Below are positions 24,682 through 33,716 of a DNA stretch of 56,199 bases, one piece after another. The position numbers were made by a program, and so were the translations under genes. The notes beneath the pieces are model-generated. The model searched no databases and was not told where the DNA came from. It saw only the letters and a list, made by a program, of their open reading frames with translations. Positions within the stretch are counted from its first letter, which is position 1; each line of letters opens with the position of its first letter. This DNA is from Paenisporosarcina macmurdoensis (GTDB taxonomy: Bacteria > Bacillota > Bacilli > Bacillales_A > Planococcaceae). The stretch is from positions 1 to 56,199 of the forward strand of contig NZ_JBHSRI010000011.1 of assembly GCF_042658845.1 (NCBI RefSeq), in the 5' to 3' direction.

Positions 24682-25245
24682 ATGAAAATGATAATCGGAC
24701 TCGGGAATCCCGGGAAACCGTATGAACACACAAGACATAATATTGGGTTTGATGTAATAGATGAGTTATCAAAACGGTTCAATTCACCATTAAACCAAAT
24801 GAAGTTTAAAGGGATGTACACAATTATTCATCGACCAGAAGGCAAGTTCTTGCTCGTAAAACCGCTCACATATATGAATTTGTCGGGTGAATGTATCGTG
24901 CCCATGATGAATTATTTCGATGTAGCGGAAGAGGATATCGTGGTCATTTATGATGATTTGGATCTGGCAGTTGGCAAATTAAGACTTCGTCAAAAAGGCA
25001 GTGCAGGTGGTCATAATGGGATCAAGTCCATGATTCAACACCTAGGGACACAGGAGTTTAATCGCATTCGTGTGGGAGTTGATCGTCCACCAGCTGGTAT
25101 GAAAGTACCCGATTATGTATTGTCTAGGTTTAAATCTGACGAAAAACCTTTGATGAATGAGGCGATAACTAAAAGTGCTGATGCATGTGAAGTTTGGTTA
25201 TCCTCCCCATTTCTAGAAGTAATGAACCGTTTTAATGGTGCATAA
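24682..25245 (+). CDS. pth: Peptidyl-tRNA hydrolase (SpoVC)
   Basis: Releases tRNA from peptidyl-tRNA dropped by stalled ribosomes; essential, and known as spoVC from a sporulation-defective allele. The 187-residue enzyme has the signature GLGNPGKPYEHTRHNIGF (about 6-23) with the catalytic histidine in RHNIG, the KPLTYMNLSG block (about 59-68), DDLDLAVGKLRLR with the catalytic aspartate, and GSAGGHNGIKSM. Start ATG 24682 follows TAAAGGACG. fin follows 55 bases later. Confidence 0.97.
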   Translation: MKMIIGLGNPGKPYEHTRHNIGFDVIDELSKRFNSPLNQMKFKGMYTIIHRPEGKFLLVKPLTYMNLSGECIVPMMNYFDVAEEDIVVIYDDLDLAVGKLRLRQKGSAGGHNGIKSMIQHLGTQEFNRIRVGVDRPPAGMKVPDYVLSRFKSDEKPLMNEAITKSADACEVWLSSPFLEVMNRFNGA

Positions 25246-25300
25246 GGAATAATTTTAGTCCGTCCGGTCTATACTTTGAAAAAGGAGGCCGGTCCGTATT

Positions 25301-25528
25301 ATGGCAATTCGTGTAAAGTGTCGGCATTGCAAGACAGACATGGGGCATCTATCAGGCCAATCAGCTCTGCAACATGGTCGAGTAAAGCAAATGAGAGAAG
25401 AATTTGCAGAAGAGTTTATTACAGAAGATGAAGAGGGAACACTAACAGTAACCAGTATTTGTGAGCATTGTGAAAAATCTTTACGGGACAATCCAAATTA
25501 CTATGCTATACAAAAGTGGATACAATAA
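25301..25528 (+). CDS. fin: Anti-sigma-F factor Fin (YabK)
   Basis: A 75-residue zinc-binding protein that helps switch the forespore from sigma-F to sigma-G by inhibiting sigma-F. The metal ligands are visible as two CxxC pairs: CRHC (residues 6-9) and CEHC in the C-terminal half (TSICEHCEKSLRDN). The conserved C-terminus YYAIQKWIQ ends the protein. ATG 25301 follows AAAGGAGGCC. In B. subtilis it also lies between pth and mfd and is forespore-transcribed; I do not see a convincing sigma-F element here. Confidence 0.94.
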   Translation: MAIRVKCRHCKTDMGHLSGQSALQHGRVKQMREEFAEEFITEDEEGTLTVTSICEHCEKSLRDNPNYYAIQKWIQ

Positions 25529-25534
25529 GAATTA

Positions 25535-25568
25535 GCTTTGGCGCGGGTTTCGCGCACAAAGCCTTTTT
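25535..25568 (+). terminator. Terminator after fin
   Basis: GCTTTGGCGCG/CGCGCACAAAGC stem followed by TTTTT. Confidence 0.9.
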
Positions 25569-25600
25569 CTGTTTTTCTAGGGCATAGACTATAATTTATC

Positions 25601-25717
25601 GTGTCTAGCTCTGAAGCCTAGCTCGCACCTCCGCTTCAGAAACTCATTCGAAAACAGCTTTTCGAATGAGTTTCATCCGCCGTCGGAGTCAAGCTAGAGT
25701 AGGCTTCTGCACTTTTC
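25601..25717 (-). repeat. Dispersed palindromic element, copy at 25.6 kb (reverse orientation)
   Basis: Read on the - strand this matches the elements at 29.9 and 46.7 kb: CTCTAGCTTGACTCCGACGG, a central hairpin ending TTTTCGAATGAGTTTCTGAA, then GCGGAGGTGCGAGCTAGG and GCTAGACAC. The middle pairs as ACTCATTCGAAAA/TTTTCGAATGAGT. It lies in the fin-mfd gap, 18 bases before the mfd start, and has no coding potential. Confidence 0.88.
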
Positions 25718-25735
25718 TTACAAGGAGGTTCACAT

Positions 25736-28700
25736 ATGGAACCATTACATCAATTATTAATGAAAGATCATCATATAACGACGTTGCTTTCAGATATTCA
25801 AAAAGGTAACGACCAGCAACTCGTGACAGGCCTCGTTGGAGGAGCACGTCCACTTTTCATCCAGTCGATAGCAAAAGAGATGGAGAGACCAATTTTAATA
25901 GTTTCACCAAATTTGCTACAGGCTCAGCGACTATTTGAAGATATGGTTAAGCTACTGGGCGAAGATCAAGTGCGATTATATCCAGCCGATGAATTGATTG
26001 CAGCGGATTTGTCAGCATCAAGTCCTGAACTTCGAGCAGAGCGTATTGAGACGCTTGAATTTATGCATTCTCAGAAGCGTGGAGTCGTTATTACGCCAAT
26101 TGCAGGGCTTCGTCGCCATATGCCAAACTTACAGCAATGGAGAGCGAGTCGTCTTGAAACGGCTCTCGGAGAACAAGTAGTGATGGACGACTGGCTCGAT
26201 CAATTGGTAGCAATGGGCTACTCTAGGCAAGCGATGGTTACTGCACCTGGAGAGTTTGCATTACGTGGAGGTATTCTAGATATTTACCCCATCTATTTGC
26301 AACATCCAGTGCGACTTGAATTTTTCGATACAGAGGTCGATTCTATTCGTACCTTTTCCGCGGAAGATCAACGTTCGATTGAAAAGCTAAAAGAAGTCTG
26401 TATCCTTCCAGCAACAGAATTTGTGTGGACGCGACACCAACTTCTCATTCTTGCTGAAAAATTAGAAGATTCATTGGCTGCTAGTTTGAAGAAATTGAAG
26501 AAGCCCGAAACAAAGGAACTGCTGCTGCAACATATCAATCATGACATCGAACTGTTGAAGCAAGGTGATGTACCTGAACAAATGACCAAGTATATCTCCA
26601 TACTAGAAGATCACCCTACTTTCTTAGGCGATTATTTCGCGCAAGATGGTTTGGTGTTATTTGACGAGCTTGGACGAATCCAAGAAACAACGGATTCACT
26701 AGAACGCGAAGAAAAAGATTGGTATATTTCTTTACTTGAAGAAGGAAAAACCGTTCATGATGTGAAATTGTCATTTAGTTTTAAAGAAATAATGGGCATG
26801 TTAAATCAGCGGAAAGTGTATTTATCTTTGTTTGCACGTACATTCTCCGGCCTTAAAATAAAGAAATCAATCGCGTTTTCATGTAAACAGATGCAACATT
26901 TTCACGGGCAAATGAACCTGTTGAAAAGTGAAATGGAACGTTTTGTTTCGGGTAAATTTTTTGTCTTTATCTTGGCTGATGGAAAAGAACGACAGAAAAA
27001 AGTGAAAGATGTTCTCGAAGATTACGGTATGACCAGTCATGTTTTAGTGGAACAGGATGCACCTGAACTCCCTGGTATTTATATCGTAGAAGGTGACATG
27101 TCGAGTGGTTTTGAATTGCCTCTTCAGCGCTTAGCGGTTCTGACGGATGAAGAACTATTTAAACAACGTCCGAAAAAGAAAGCACGTCCACAAAAAATGA
27201 CGAATGCTGAGCGTATTAAAAGTTATTCTGAAATCAAACCTGGCGATCATATCGTTCATATACATCATGGTATTGGGAAGTATATTGGTATTGAGACGCT
27301 TGAAATCAACGGGATTCATAAAGACTACTTACACATTCGCTACCGTGCAGAAGATAAATTATTTGTCCCAGTTGATCAAATTGACCAAATTCAAAAATAC
27401 GTCGCGTCTGAAGAAAAAGAGCCAAAGCTACATAAACTAGGCGGCGCCGAGTGGAAGAAAACAAAAATTAAAGTAACAGCTGCGGTGCAAGATATTGCAG
27501 ACGATTTAATTAAACTGTATGCAAAACGCGAGTCTGAAAAAGGGCATGCTTTTGAGCCGGACCAAGATATGCAACAAGCATTTGAATCAGCCTTTGCATA
27601 TGAAGAAACAGATGATCAATTGCGTTCAATTGAAGAAGTTAAGCGTGATATGGAAAAAGAACGACCAATGGATCGCTTGATTTGTGGGGACGTTGGGTAC
27701 GGTAAGACGGAAGTGGCAATTCGAGCTGCCTTTAAAGCTGTGCAAGAGAGTAAACAAGTAGCTTTCCTGGTACCAACGACCATTTTAGCGCAACAACATT
27801 ACGAAACCATGAAAGAACGATTTGCTGATTTTCCAGTCGAAGTCGGCTTGCTAAGTCGTTTCCGTTCAAAAAAAGAGCAAACTGAAACAACTAAAGGATT
27901 AAAAGCAGGCGTAATTGATGTCGTCGTTGGGACACATCGTTTATTATCAAAAGACATTGTCTATCATGATTTAGGATTACTTATTGTCGATGAAGAACAG
28001 CGATTTGGTGTAACACATAAAGAGAAAATTAAACAGTTAAAAACGAATGTCGATGTCTTAACATTGACTGCTACTCCTATTCCGAGAACTCTTCATATGT
28101 CGATGATCGGAGTTCGTGATTTATCTATTATTGAAACGCCTCCAGCCAATCGTTTTCCGGTTCAAACATATGTCATGGAACAAAATCCATCTCTAGTCCG
28201 AGAAGCAATTGAACGTGAAATGGCTCGGGGAGGACAATCATTTTATTTGTATAACCGAGTAGAAGATATGGCACGGAAAGTGGATGAAATTCAAATGCTT
28301 GTTCCTGAAGCGCGTGTAGGTTTTGCGCACGGGCAAATGGCGGAACGAGAGCTGGAATCCGTCATTCTGTCATTTTTAGAAGGGGACTATGATGTACTCG
28401 TAACTACGACCATTATCGAAACTGGGATTGATATTCCTAATGTGAATACGCTAATTGTTCAAAATGCAGATCGTATGGGGCTGTCACAATTGTATCAATT
28501 AAGAGGACGTGTAGGTCGGTCAAACCGCGTGGCTTATGCGTACTTCATGTATCAACGTGACAAAGTGTTAACGGACGTTGCTGAGAAACGATTGCAAGCC
28601 ATTAAAGAATTTACAGAACTGGGTTCAGGATTTAAAATTGCCATGCGCGATTTATCAATCCGTGGAGCAGGAAACTTACTAGGCTCACAACAACATGGCT

Positions 28701-29281
28701 TTATCGATTCAGTCGGCTTTGACTTGTATGCTCAAATGTTACAAGAAGCGATTGATGAAAGACAAAGTGGCATCAAAAAAGATGAAATCTTCGAAGTCGA
28801 AATTTCGATACCGTATGACGCGTATTTGCCAGATGCTTACATTCCAGATGGATTCCAAAAAATTCAGATGTATAAACGAATTAAAGCAGTGGAGAATGAG
28901 AAAGATTACGAAGATTTAGTGGATGAATTAATTGACCGTTTTGGGAATATGCCAATTGAGGCAGAACGGTTAATGCGAATTTCTCGAATGAAAGTTTGGG
29001 CAAAATTAGCGAGCGTTGAATCCATTAAAGAACAACATAAACAATTGATTGTGAAATTTTCGAAAAACGGCACACAAACAACCAACGGTGCCGTGTTAGT
29101 GGAGTCGTCCATGGTTTACGGGCGAGCAGTAGGTTTCCAGATGAATGCCAATCAACAATTGCTGTTATCTATTGATGAAAAGAAAACAGGTACACATCAT
29201 CCGTTTGATGTTTTAGAAGCTATGATGAAGGTTTTACCTGATGCGCAAAAAGAAGTTGATTCCTTTATTGGTGAGCAATGA
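25736..29281 (+). CDS. mfd: Transcription-repair coupling factor
   Basis: ATP-driven translocase that removes RNA polymerase stalled at DNA lesions and recruits UvrA. The 1181-residue protein has the UvrB-like N-terminal module (about 30-350), a CarD/RID Tudor-like domain binding RNA polymerase beta (about 500-570: KPGDHIVHIHHGIGKYIG), the RecG-like helicase motor with Walker A GDVGYGKTE (about 651-659) and DEEQRFG (about 752-758), motif QLRGRVGRS, and the C-terminal inhibitory domain (about 1030-1130). ATG 25736 follows AAGGAGG. Largest gene of the window, in its conserved place between fin and spoVT. Confidence 0.98.
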   Translation: MEPLHQLLMKDHHITTLLSDIQKGNDQQLVTGLVGGARPLFIQSIAKEMERPILIVSPNLLQAQRLFEDMVKLLGEDQVRLYPADELIAADLSASSPELRAERIETLEFMHSQKRGVVITPIAGLRRHMPNLQQWRASRLETALGEQVVMDDWLDQLVAMGYSRQAMVTAPGEFALRGGILDIYPIYLQHPVRLEFFDTEVDSIRTFSAEDQRSIEKLKEVCILPATEFVWTRHQLLILAEKLEDSLAASLKKLKKPETKELLLQHINHDIELLKQGDVPEQMTKYISILEDHPTFLGDYFAQDGLVLFDELGRIQETTDSLEREEKDWYISLLEEGKTVHDVKLSFSFKEIMGMLNQRKVYLSLFARTFSGLKIKKSIAFSCKQMQHFHGQMNLLKSEMERFVSGKFFVFILADGKERQKKVKDVLEDYGMTSHVLVEQDAPELPGIYIVEGDMSSGFELPLQRLAVLTDEELFKQRPKKKARPQKMTNAERIKSYSEIKPGDHIVHIHHGIGKYIGIETLEINGIHKDYLHIRYRAEDKLFVPVDQIDQIQKYVASEEKEPKLHKLGGAEWKKTKIKVTAAVQDIADDLIKLYAKRESEKGHAFEPDQDMQQAFESAFAYEETDDQLRSIEEVKRDMEKERPMDRLICGDVGYGKTEVAIRAAFKAVQESKQVAFLVPTTILAQQHYETMKERFADFPVEVGLLSRFRSKKEQTETTKGLKAGVIDVVVGTHRLLSKDIVYHDLGLLIVDEEQRFGVTHKEKIKQLKTNVDVLTLTATPIPRTLHMSMIGVRDLSIIETPPANRFPVQTYVMEQNPSLVREAIEREMARGGQSFYLYNRVEDMARKVDEIQMLVPEARVGFAHGQMAERELESVILSFLEGDYDVLVTTTIIETGIDIPNVNTLIVQNADRMGLSQLYQLRGRVGRSNRVAYAYFMYQRDKVLTDVAEKRLQAIKEFTELGSGFKIAMRDLSIRGAGNLLGSQQHGFIDSVGFDLYAQMLQEAIDERQSGIKKDEIFEVEISIPYDAYLPDAYIPDGFQKIQMYKRIKAVENEKDYEDLVDELIDRFGNMPIEAERLMRISRMKVWAKLASVESIKEQHKQLIVKFSKNGTQTTNGAVLVESSMVYGRAVGFQMNANQQLLLSIDEKKTGTHHPFDVLEAMMKVLPDAQKEVDSFIGEQ

Positions 29282-29287
29282 CGAACC

Positions 29288-29318
29288 TGCATAATTTGTC
29301 CAATCTTGATGCATACTA
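29288..29318 (+). promoter_or_regulatory. Sigma-G promoter of spoVT
   Basis: TGCATA (29288-29293), 18 bases, CATACTA (29312-29318). Both match the forespore sigma-G consensus, and spoVT is a known sigma-G gene. It starts seven bases after the mfd stop. Confidence 0.75.
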
Positions 29319-29367
29319 AGTTTGAAATCAAAGAAATTTGAATTCTGTCGAAAGTGAGGCAACAAGG

Positions 29368-29904
29368 ATGAAAGCAACAGGTATCGTCAGACGAATTGAT
29401 GACCTCGGCCGTGTCGTCATTCCAAAAGAAATAAGAAGAACACTTCGCATCCGCGAAGGGGACCCGCTAGAAATTTTTACGGACCGAGATGGCGAAGTCA
29501 TTTTAAAAAAGTACTCCCCAATTAATGAACTTGGTAGTTTTGCGCAAGAGTATGCAGAAACACTGTATGCGACACTGGGCACACCCGCTTTTATCAGCGA
29601 CCGAGATGAAATGATCGCAGTAGCAGGCGTATCAAAAAAAGATTATATTAATCGTCGATTATCCTCTCAAGCAGAAGAAATTTTGCAAACGCGATCGATT
29701 ATTTCGGAAAAAATGGAAAAATCGGTTGAATGGGTTCCAGGTCAAGTTGAGCAAGTGAAATCGTATTGTGTCGCGCCAATTATTGTTGATGGCAACCCAA
29801 TCGGAGCTGTTTACTTGATTTCAAAAGTTCATTTCATCGGAGAAACAGAAACAAAAGCAGTAGAAACAGCAGCCCACTTTTTAGCCAAACAAATGGAACA
29901 CTGA
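29368..29904 (+). CDS. spoVT: Stage V sporulation transcription regulator SpoVT
   Basis: Forespore regulator that tunes sigma-G genes. The 178-residue protein begins at ATG 29368 with an AbrB-type swapped-hairpin DNA-binding domain (1-53: MKATGIVRRIDDLGRVVIPK, LRIREGDPLEIF) clearly paralogous to AbrB of this window, and continues as a GAF-like domain (about 60-178: SRDEMIAVAG-type core, VAPIIVDGNPIGAVYLIS). An in-frame TTG at 29338 would add ten residues that the family lacks and overlaps the promoter leader. Its stop codon lies at the very edge of a dispersed repeat. Confidence 0.95.
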   Translation: MKATGIVRRIDDLGRVVIPKEIRRTLRIREGDPLEIFTDRDGEVILKKYSPINELGSFAQEYAETLYATLGTPAFISDRDEMIAVAGVSKKDYINRRLSSQAEEILQTRSIISEKMEKSVEWVPGQVEQVKSYCVAPIIVDGNPIGAVYLISKVHFIGETETKAVETAAHFLAKQMEH

Positions 29905-30024
29905 AAAGCGAAGAAGGCCACGCTAGACCGACTCCGACGTTGGAGGAACCGAATCGAAACTCGTTTTCGAGTGAGGTTGTGAAACGGAGGTGCGGTCTGG
30001 CCTTCGAAGCTAGACACTGAAAAG
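29902..30024 (+). repeat. Dispersed palindromic element, copy at 29.9 kb
   Basis: CTGAAAAGCGAAGAAGGCCA, GCTAGACCGACTCCGACG, the central hairpin TCGAAACTCGTTTTCGAGTG, ACGGAGGTGCGGTCTGGCC and GAAGCTAGACACTGAAAAG align with the copies at 25.6 and 46.7 kb. It begins right at the spoVT stop codon. Confidence 0.85.
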
Positions 30025-30126
30025 TGCAGTACGCCGTTTAGACCGACACCGGTGCTGGAAGGAAGAAAGGTGGAAATCCGCCTTTCTGACCCTAAAAGGT
30101 CCACGAGGTCTGGCGTAAGGAACTAG
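30025..30126 (+). repeat. Second, diverged palindromic element joined to the 29.9-kb copy
   Basis: TACGCCGTTTAGACCGACACC at the left is matched by GAGGTCTGGCGTA at the right, with an inner AAAGGTGGAAATCCGCCTTT hairpin. The outer arms resemble the neighbouring element, but the centre is different, so it may be a second subtype. Together the two fill most of the spoVT-yabM gap. Confidence 0.55.
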
Positions 30127-30140
30127 ATATAGCAGAGAAG

Positions 30141-30173
30141 CGTCTTCTTATTCACATAAGAAGACGTTTTTTT
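30141..30173 (+). terminator. Terminator of the spoVT transcript
   Basis: CGTCTTCTTA/TAAGAAGACG 10-bp stem followed by seven T. It is 236 bases after the spoVT stop, beyond the repeats, so the repeats are probably transcribed in the 3' UTR. Confidence 0.9.
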
Positions 30174-30247
30174 CGTGTTATAATGGAAATCATAAAAAGT
30201 GGATACGTCCGCGCTAGCTATGGATTGATTGGAATGAGGAACAAACT

Positions 30248-31867
30248 ATGACCAATGATTGGACGATGCAAAAATTTATGAAAGGTGCTGTATTATTGAC
30301 GATCGCCGCCTTAATCGTCAAAGCCTTAAGTGCAGTGTATCGTATTCCTTTTCAAAATATCGTAGGAGATCAAGGGTTTTACATATATCAGCAAGTATAC
30401 CCATTTATTGGGGTTCTGACCGTTTGGACCTCATATGGATTTGCGGTCGCTATTTCAAAACTCTTAGCAGATGCACATGAGCAGTCACACCCAAATCAAC
30501 GCTCGACCATCTTACGTATTGCATTTATCTATTTAAGTATTATCTCGATTATCAGTTTTGCGTTGTTGTTTACAGGAGCGGATGTATTAGCACAATGGAT
30601 GGGTGATGAAGAACTTGCTCAACTTCTCCGCACCGGCTCGTTTGTGGTGTTATTAATGCCTATGCTTGCGCTACTAAAAGGTTCATTTCAATCAGAGGGA
30701 CGAATGGAACCCGTTGCATATGGACAAGTTGTTGAACAGATGGTGCGTGTAACCGTTATTTTAGTAGGTACATATTTTGTCGTGAAGACAGGCGCATCTT
30801 TATATACGGCAGGGAGTGCGGCATTATTGGGTGCCATCGTTGGCGAAATCGCTGGTATTGTATTGCTTCTTCTCTTTGTACGAAAACAATTTTCAATTGA
30901 ATTATTGAAGAAAGGACCAAACACAGTTGCGGTTGGTCCAATTATTAAGGATTTGACCATCATTAGCTTAAGTGTCAGTATGAGTTCTCTTATCTTGTTA
31001 TTTTTCCAACTGGTCGACTCTTTTACCGTTTTTAGTAGTTTAACTGAAACGGGAATGAATCGGCTAACCGCAATGGAAACGAAAGGCACCTATGACCGAG
31101 GATTACCCCTTGTTCAAATGGGGATTCTAATCGCTTCTACATTGTCCCTTTCTATCGTCCCGTTAATTGCACATACTACGAAAAAAAAGACCGGTAGAAA
31201 TGCTGTCCCTTACGCACAATTAACGTTTCGGATTGCCCTTTTATTTGGAACTGCAGCGACGCTAGGTTTGATTTTAGTATTGCCGCCAGTTAATGAAATG
31301 TTGTTTGAAACAAGAGATTTATCGGCAACTTTAATGGTTTTTTGTATCCAAATCTTTTGGCTATCGTTAATTTTAACTATGACGTCTGTGCTGCAAGGGT
31401 TAGGAAAAGTGATTCTTCCGGCCATCTTGCTAATCACTGGACTTATTCTTAAATGGCTATGCAATGCTTGGTTACTTCCTAAGTATGGAATAATGGGAGC
31501 AGCGATAGCTAGTAATGTTGGATTTGCCTTTATCACCATAAGTTTATACCTGTATTTATATTCAATTTGGAAGATTCGTTTTGCGACAGTCAGATTTTAT
31601 GGCCATTTAGTGGTAGCATCGCTACTAATGATTGTTACCGTGCTGACGTGGGGCATTGTCGCAGACAGTTGGGTATTTGATGGACTGTCAAGCCGCTTAA
31701 GCGCCATGTTTACAGCTCTCACTAGTGTAGGTTTAGGTGCGACTGTCTTTTTACTTTATATAGCAAAGAGTCGAATTATTGCAGAAAAAGAATGGTTTTT
31801 ATTGCCACTAGGGCGAAGAATGGCCATGATTCAATTATGGCTACATATTGAAGAGAGAAAGGGGTGA
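30248..31867 (+). CDS. yabM: MurJ/SpoVB-family lipid flippase-like membrane protein (YabM)
   Basis: A 539-residue polytopic membrane protein of the MOP exporter superfamily (polysaccharide biosynthesis/MurJ-like). It shows about fourteen hydrophobic helices, an N-terminal amphipathic start (MTNDWTMQKFMKGAVLLTIAA) and charged motifs YRIPFQNIVGDQG near residue 30. B. subtilis has four such paralogues (MurJ, SpoVB, YabM, YkvU); this position, between spoVT and yabN, identifies YabM. It probably moves a lipid-linked precursor across the membrane, substrate unproven. The ATG follows TGAGGAAC; the stop overlaps the start region of yabN. Confidence 0.93.
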   Translation: MTNDWTMQKFMKGAVLLTIAALIVKALSAVYRIPFQNIVGDQGFYIYQQVYPFIGVLTVWTSYGFAVAISKLLADAHEQSHPNQRSTILRIAFIYLSIISIISFALLFTGADVLAQWMGDEELAQLLRTGSFVVLLMPMLALLKGSFQSEGRMEPVAYGQVVEQMVRVTVILVGTYFVVKTGASLYTAGSAALLGAIVGEIAGIVLLLLFVRKQFSIELLKKGPNTVAVGPIIKDLTIISLSVSMSSLILLFFQLVDSFTVFSSLTETGMNRLTAMETKGTYDRGLPLVQMGILIASTLSLSIVPLIAHTTKKKTGRNAVPYAQLTFRIALLFGTAATLGLILVLPPVNEMLFETRDLSATLMVFCIQIFWLSLILTMTSVLQGLGKVILPAILLITGLILKWLCNAWLLPKYGIMGAAIASNVGFAFITISLYLYLYSIWKIRFATVRFYGHLVVASLLMIVTVLTWGIVADSWVFDGLSSRLSAMFTALTSVGLGATVFLLYIAKSRIIAEKEWFLLPLGRRMAMIQLWLHIEERKG

Positions 31868-31872
31868 CGCTT

Positions 31873-33336
31873 GTGAATACGATTACAGTGCTAGGATTAG
31901 GAGCGGGAGATTTAGAGCAGTTACCGCTAGGTGTATACAAAAAATTAGTGAAAGCACAACGCCTTTATGTGCGGACAGCTGAACATCCGGTGTTACAAGA
32001 ATTAGTGAATGAAGGAATTTCATTTGAAAGTTTTGATGCAATATATGAAAAACACGATGCCTTTGAAGCGGTTTATAAAGAAATTGTTGAAACATTAATC
32101 ACATTAGCACAATCAGATTCTATATTTTATGCAGTTCCAGGTCATCCTTTAGTTGCGGAACAAACTGTTCAGTGGTTAGTACAAGCAGAAAAAGAGGGAC
32201 GCATTCAACTTGAAATTATTGGTGGGCAAAGCTTTTTAGATCCAATTTTTAATGCATTACGTATTGATCCAATTGAAGGTTTTCAATTGCTTGATGGGAC
32301 GATGTTCAAAAGAGATGATGTTCAGATGTCTCAACACGTCTTAATTGCCCAAGTATATGATGGCTACAGTGCGTCGGATGTGAAGTTAACGTTAATGGAG
32401 AAGTATCCAGCAGATTATCCAGTAACCATAGTCACTGCTGCTGGTTCGGCCGAGGAGGTATTGAGAGTTGTCCCTCTATTCGAACTCGACCGTGCTGCGG
32501 AACTAAACAATTTGACGACGATTTATGTGCCGCCGACAAGTAAGCGGGAAGATCGATTAAAAGAATGGTCAACATTCAGAGAGATTATTGCTATGCTTCG
32601 TGCACCTGAAGGGTGTCCGTGGGATCGTGAACAAACACATGAGACCTTAAAAAAATACTTAATAGAAGAAGTGCATGAATTTTTACAAGCTGTAAACGAT
32701 CAAGATGATGAAGGTATGATTGAAGAACTCGGGGACGTTTTACTTCAAGTGTTCTTACATGCTCAAATCGGAGAAGATGATGGATACTTTAGTTTAGAAG
32801 ATGTGCTAGAAAGCGTTTCTTCTAAAATGATTCACAGACATCCACATGTCTTTGGTGACGTGAAAGTTGAAAGTTCAGATGATGTATTGCGCAATTGGCA
32901 GCAATTGAAATCTGCTGAAAAAGGCAATCAAAACAAACGCATTCTAGATGGACAAGAACGCTCAGAGTCATCGCTTTTGACATCATATAACTTCCAAAAA
33001 GAGGCAGCTAAAGTTGGTTTTGACTGGCCGAATGCGGAAGGTGCATGGTTGAAATTTGAAGAAGAGTGGCAAGAATTTAAACAAGAAATTAGTGAAGGCA
33101 CTACAGAATCACAGCTTGATGAACTAGGCGATGTGCTATTTACAATTGTCAATGTAGCTCGTTTTTATGGTCTATCGCCAGAAGAAGCCATGATACATGC
33201 AAATAGAAAATTTAAAAACCGCTTTCACTTTGTTGAAGATAGTGTAGTACAAGGCAAGGGTGAGTTTAGTGGCTATACACTAGAGGAACTCGAAGCATTT
33301 TGGCAACAAGCCAAACAATTAAAAGGGGATGAATGA
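31873..33336 (+). CDS. yabN: Nucleoside triphosphate pyrophosphohydrolase with fused methylase-like domain (MazG/YabN)
   Basis: Two-part protein of 487 residues. The N-terminal part (about 1-215) is a tetrapyrrole-methylase-like domain (ITVLGLGAGDLEQL, YAVPGHPLVAEQ); the C-terminal part (about 230-480) has two MazG all-alpha NTP pyrophosphohydrolase units, the first with PEGCPWDREQTH and EEVHEFLQA...EELGDVLLQV, which supply the metal-binding glutamates and aspartate. It probably removes non-canonical NTPs. GTG 31873 is chosen because GGGGTG at 31862-31866 is its binding site; GTG 31864 lies within that site and overlaps the yabM stop. Confidence 0.93.
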   Translation: MNTITVLGLGAGDLEQLPLGVYKKLVKAQRLYVRTAEHPVLQELVNEGISFESFDAIYEKHDAFEAVYKEIVETLITLAQSDSIFYAVPGHPLVAEQTVQWLVQAEKEGRIQLEIIGGQSFLDPIFNALRIDPIEGFQLLDGTMFKRDDVQMSQHVLIAQVYDGYSASDVKLTLMEKYPADYPVTIVTAAGSAEEVLRVVPLFELDRAAELNNLTTIYVPPTSKREDRLKEWSTFREIIAMLRAPEGCPWDREQTHETLKKYLIEEVHEFLQAVNDQDDEGMIEELGDVLLQVFLHAQIGEDDGYFSLEDVLESVSSKMIHRHPHVFGDVKVESSDDVLRNWQQLKSAEKGNQNKRILDGQERSESSLLTSYNFQKEAAKVGFDWPNAEGAWLKFEEEWQEFKQEISEGTTESQLDELGDVLFTIVNVARFYGLSPEEAMIHANRKFKNRFHFVEDSVVQGKGEFSGYTLEELEAFWQQAKQLKGDE

Positions 33337-33337
33337 C

Positions 33338-33628
33338 ATGAGATTAGATAAATTTTTAAAAGTTTCACGTTTAATTAAACGACGTACACTCGCAAAAGAA
33401 GTAGCAGATCAAGGTCGTATTACGGTCAATGGCAAAGTAAGTAAAGCCAGTTCGGTCATTAAAGTAGGCGACGAATTAGCTATTCGTTTCGGTCAAAAGG
33501 TTGTAACAGCACGTATCGAGATGCTAAAAGAGGCTGTAAAAAAAGAAGAGTCAACGTTGATGTATACCATTTTAAAAGAAGAGAGACTTGAAAAGGTTGA
33601 TCCTGAGTTTGTTGATGATGAAGATTAA
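33338..33628 (+). CDS. rqcP: Ribosome-associated quality control protein RqcP (YabO), S4 domain
   Basis: RNA-binding protein of the S4/Hsp15 family that works with RqcH on stalled 50S-peptidyl-tRNA complexes to add alanine tails; identified as RqcP in B. subtilis. From ATG 33338 it has 96 residues, starting with the S4 signature MRLDKFLKVSRLIKRRTLAK and followed by QGRITVNGKVSKASSVIKVG. It is longer than the B. subtilis protein by an acidic tail (EKVDPEFVDDED). The binding site AAAGGGGATG lies within the end of yabN; the three upstream residues possible from ATG 33329 are not needed. Confidence 0.95.
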   Translation: MRLDKFLKVSRLIKRRTLAKEVADQGRITVNGKVSKASSVIKVGDELAIRFGQKVVTARIEMLKEAVKKEESTLMYTILKEERLEKVDPEFVDDED

Positions 33629-33639
33629 TTAATTGATGG

Positions 33640-33668
33640 GCATGGCCAAAAAATGGTCATGCTTTTTT
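33640..33668 (+). terminator. Terminator after rqcP
   Basis: GCATGGCCA/TGGTCATGC stem (one G-U), AAAAA loop, six T. Confidence 0.9.
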
Positions 33669-33716
33669 GTTTGGCTGCATATAGTTAATGGACTGGACAA
33701 GTAAAGGAGGAATTTT

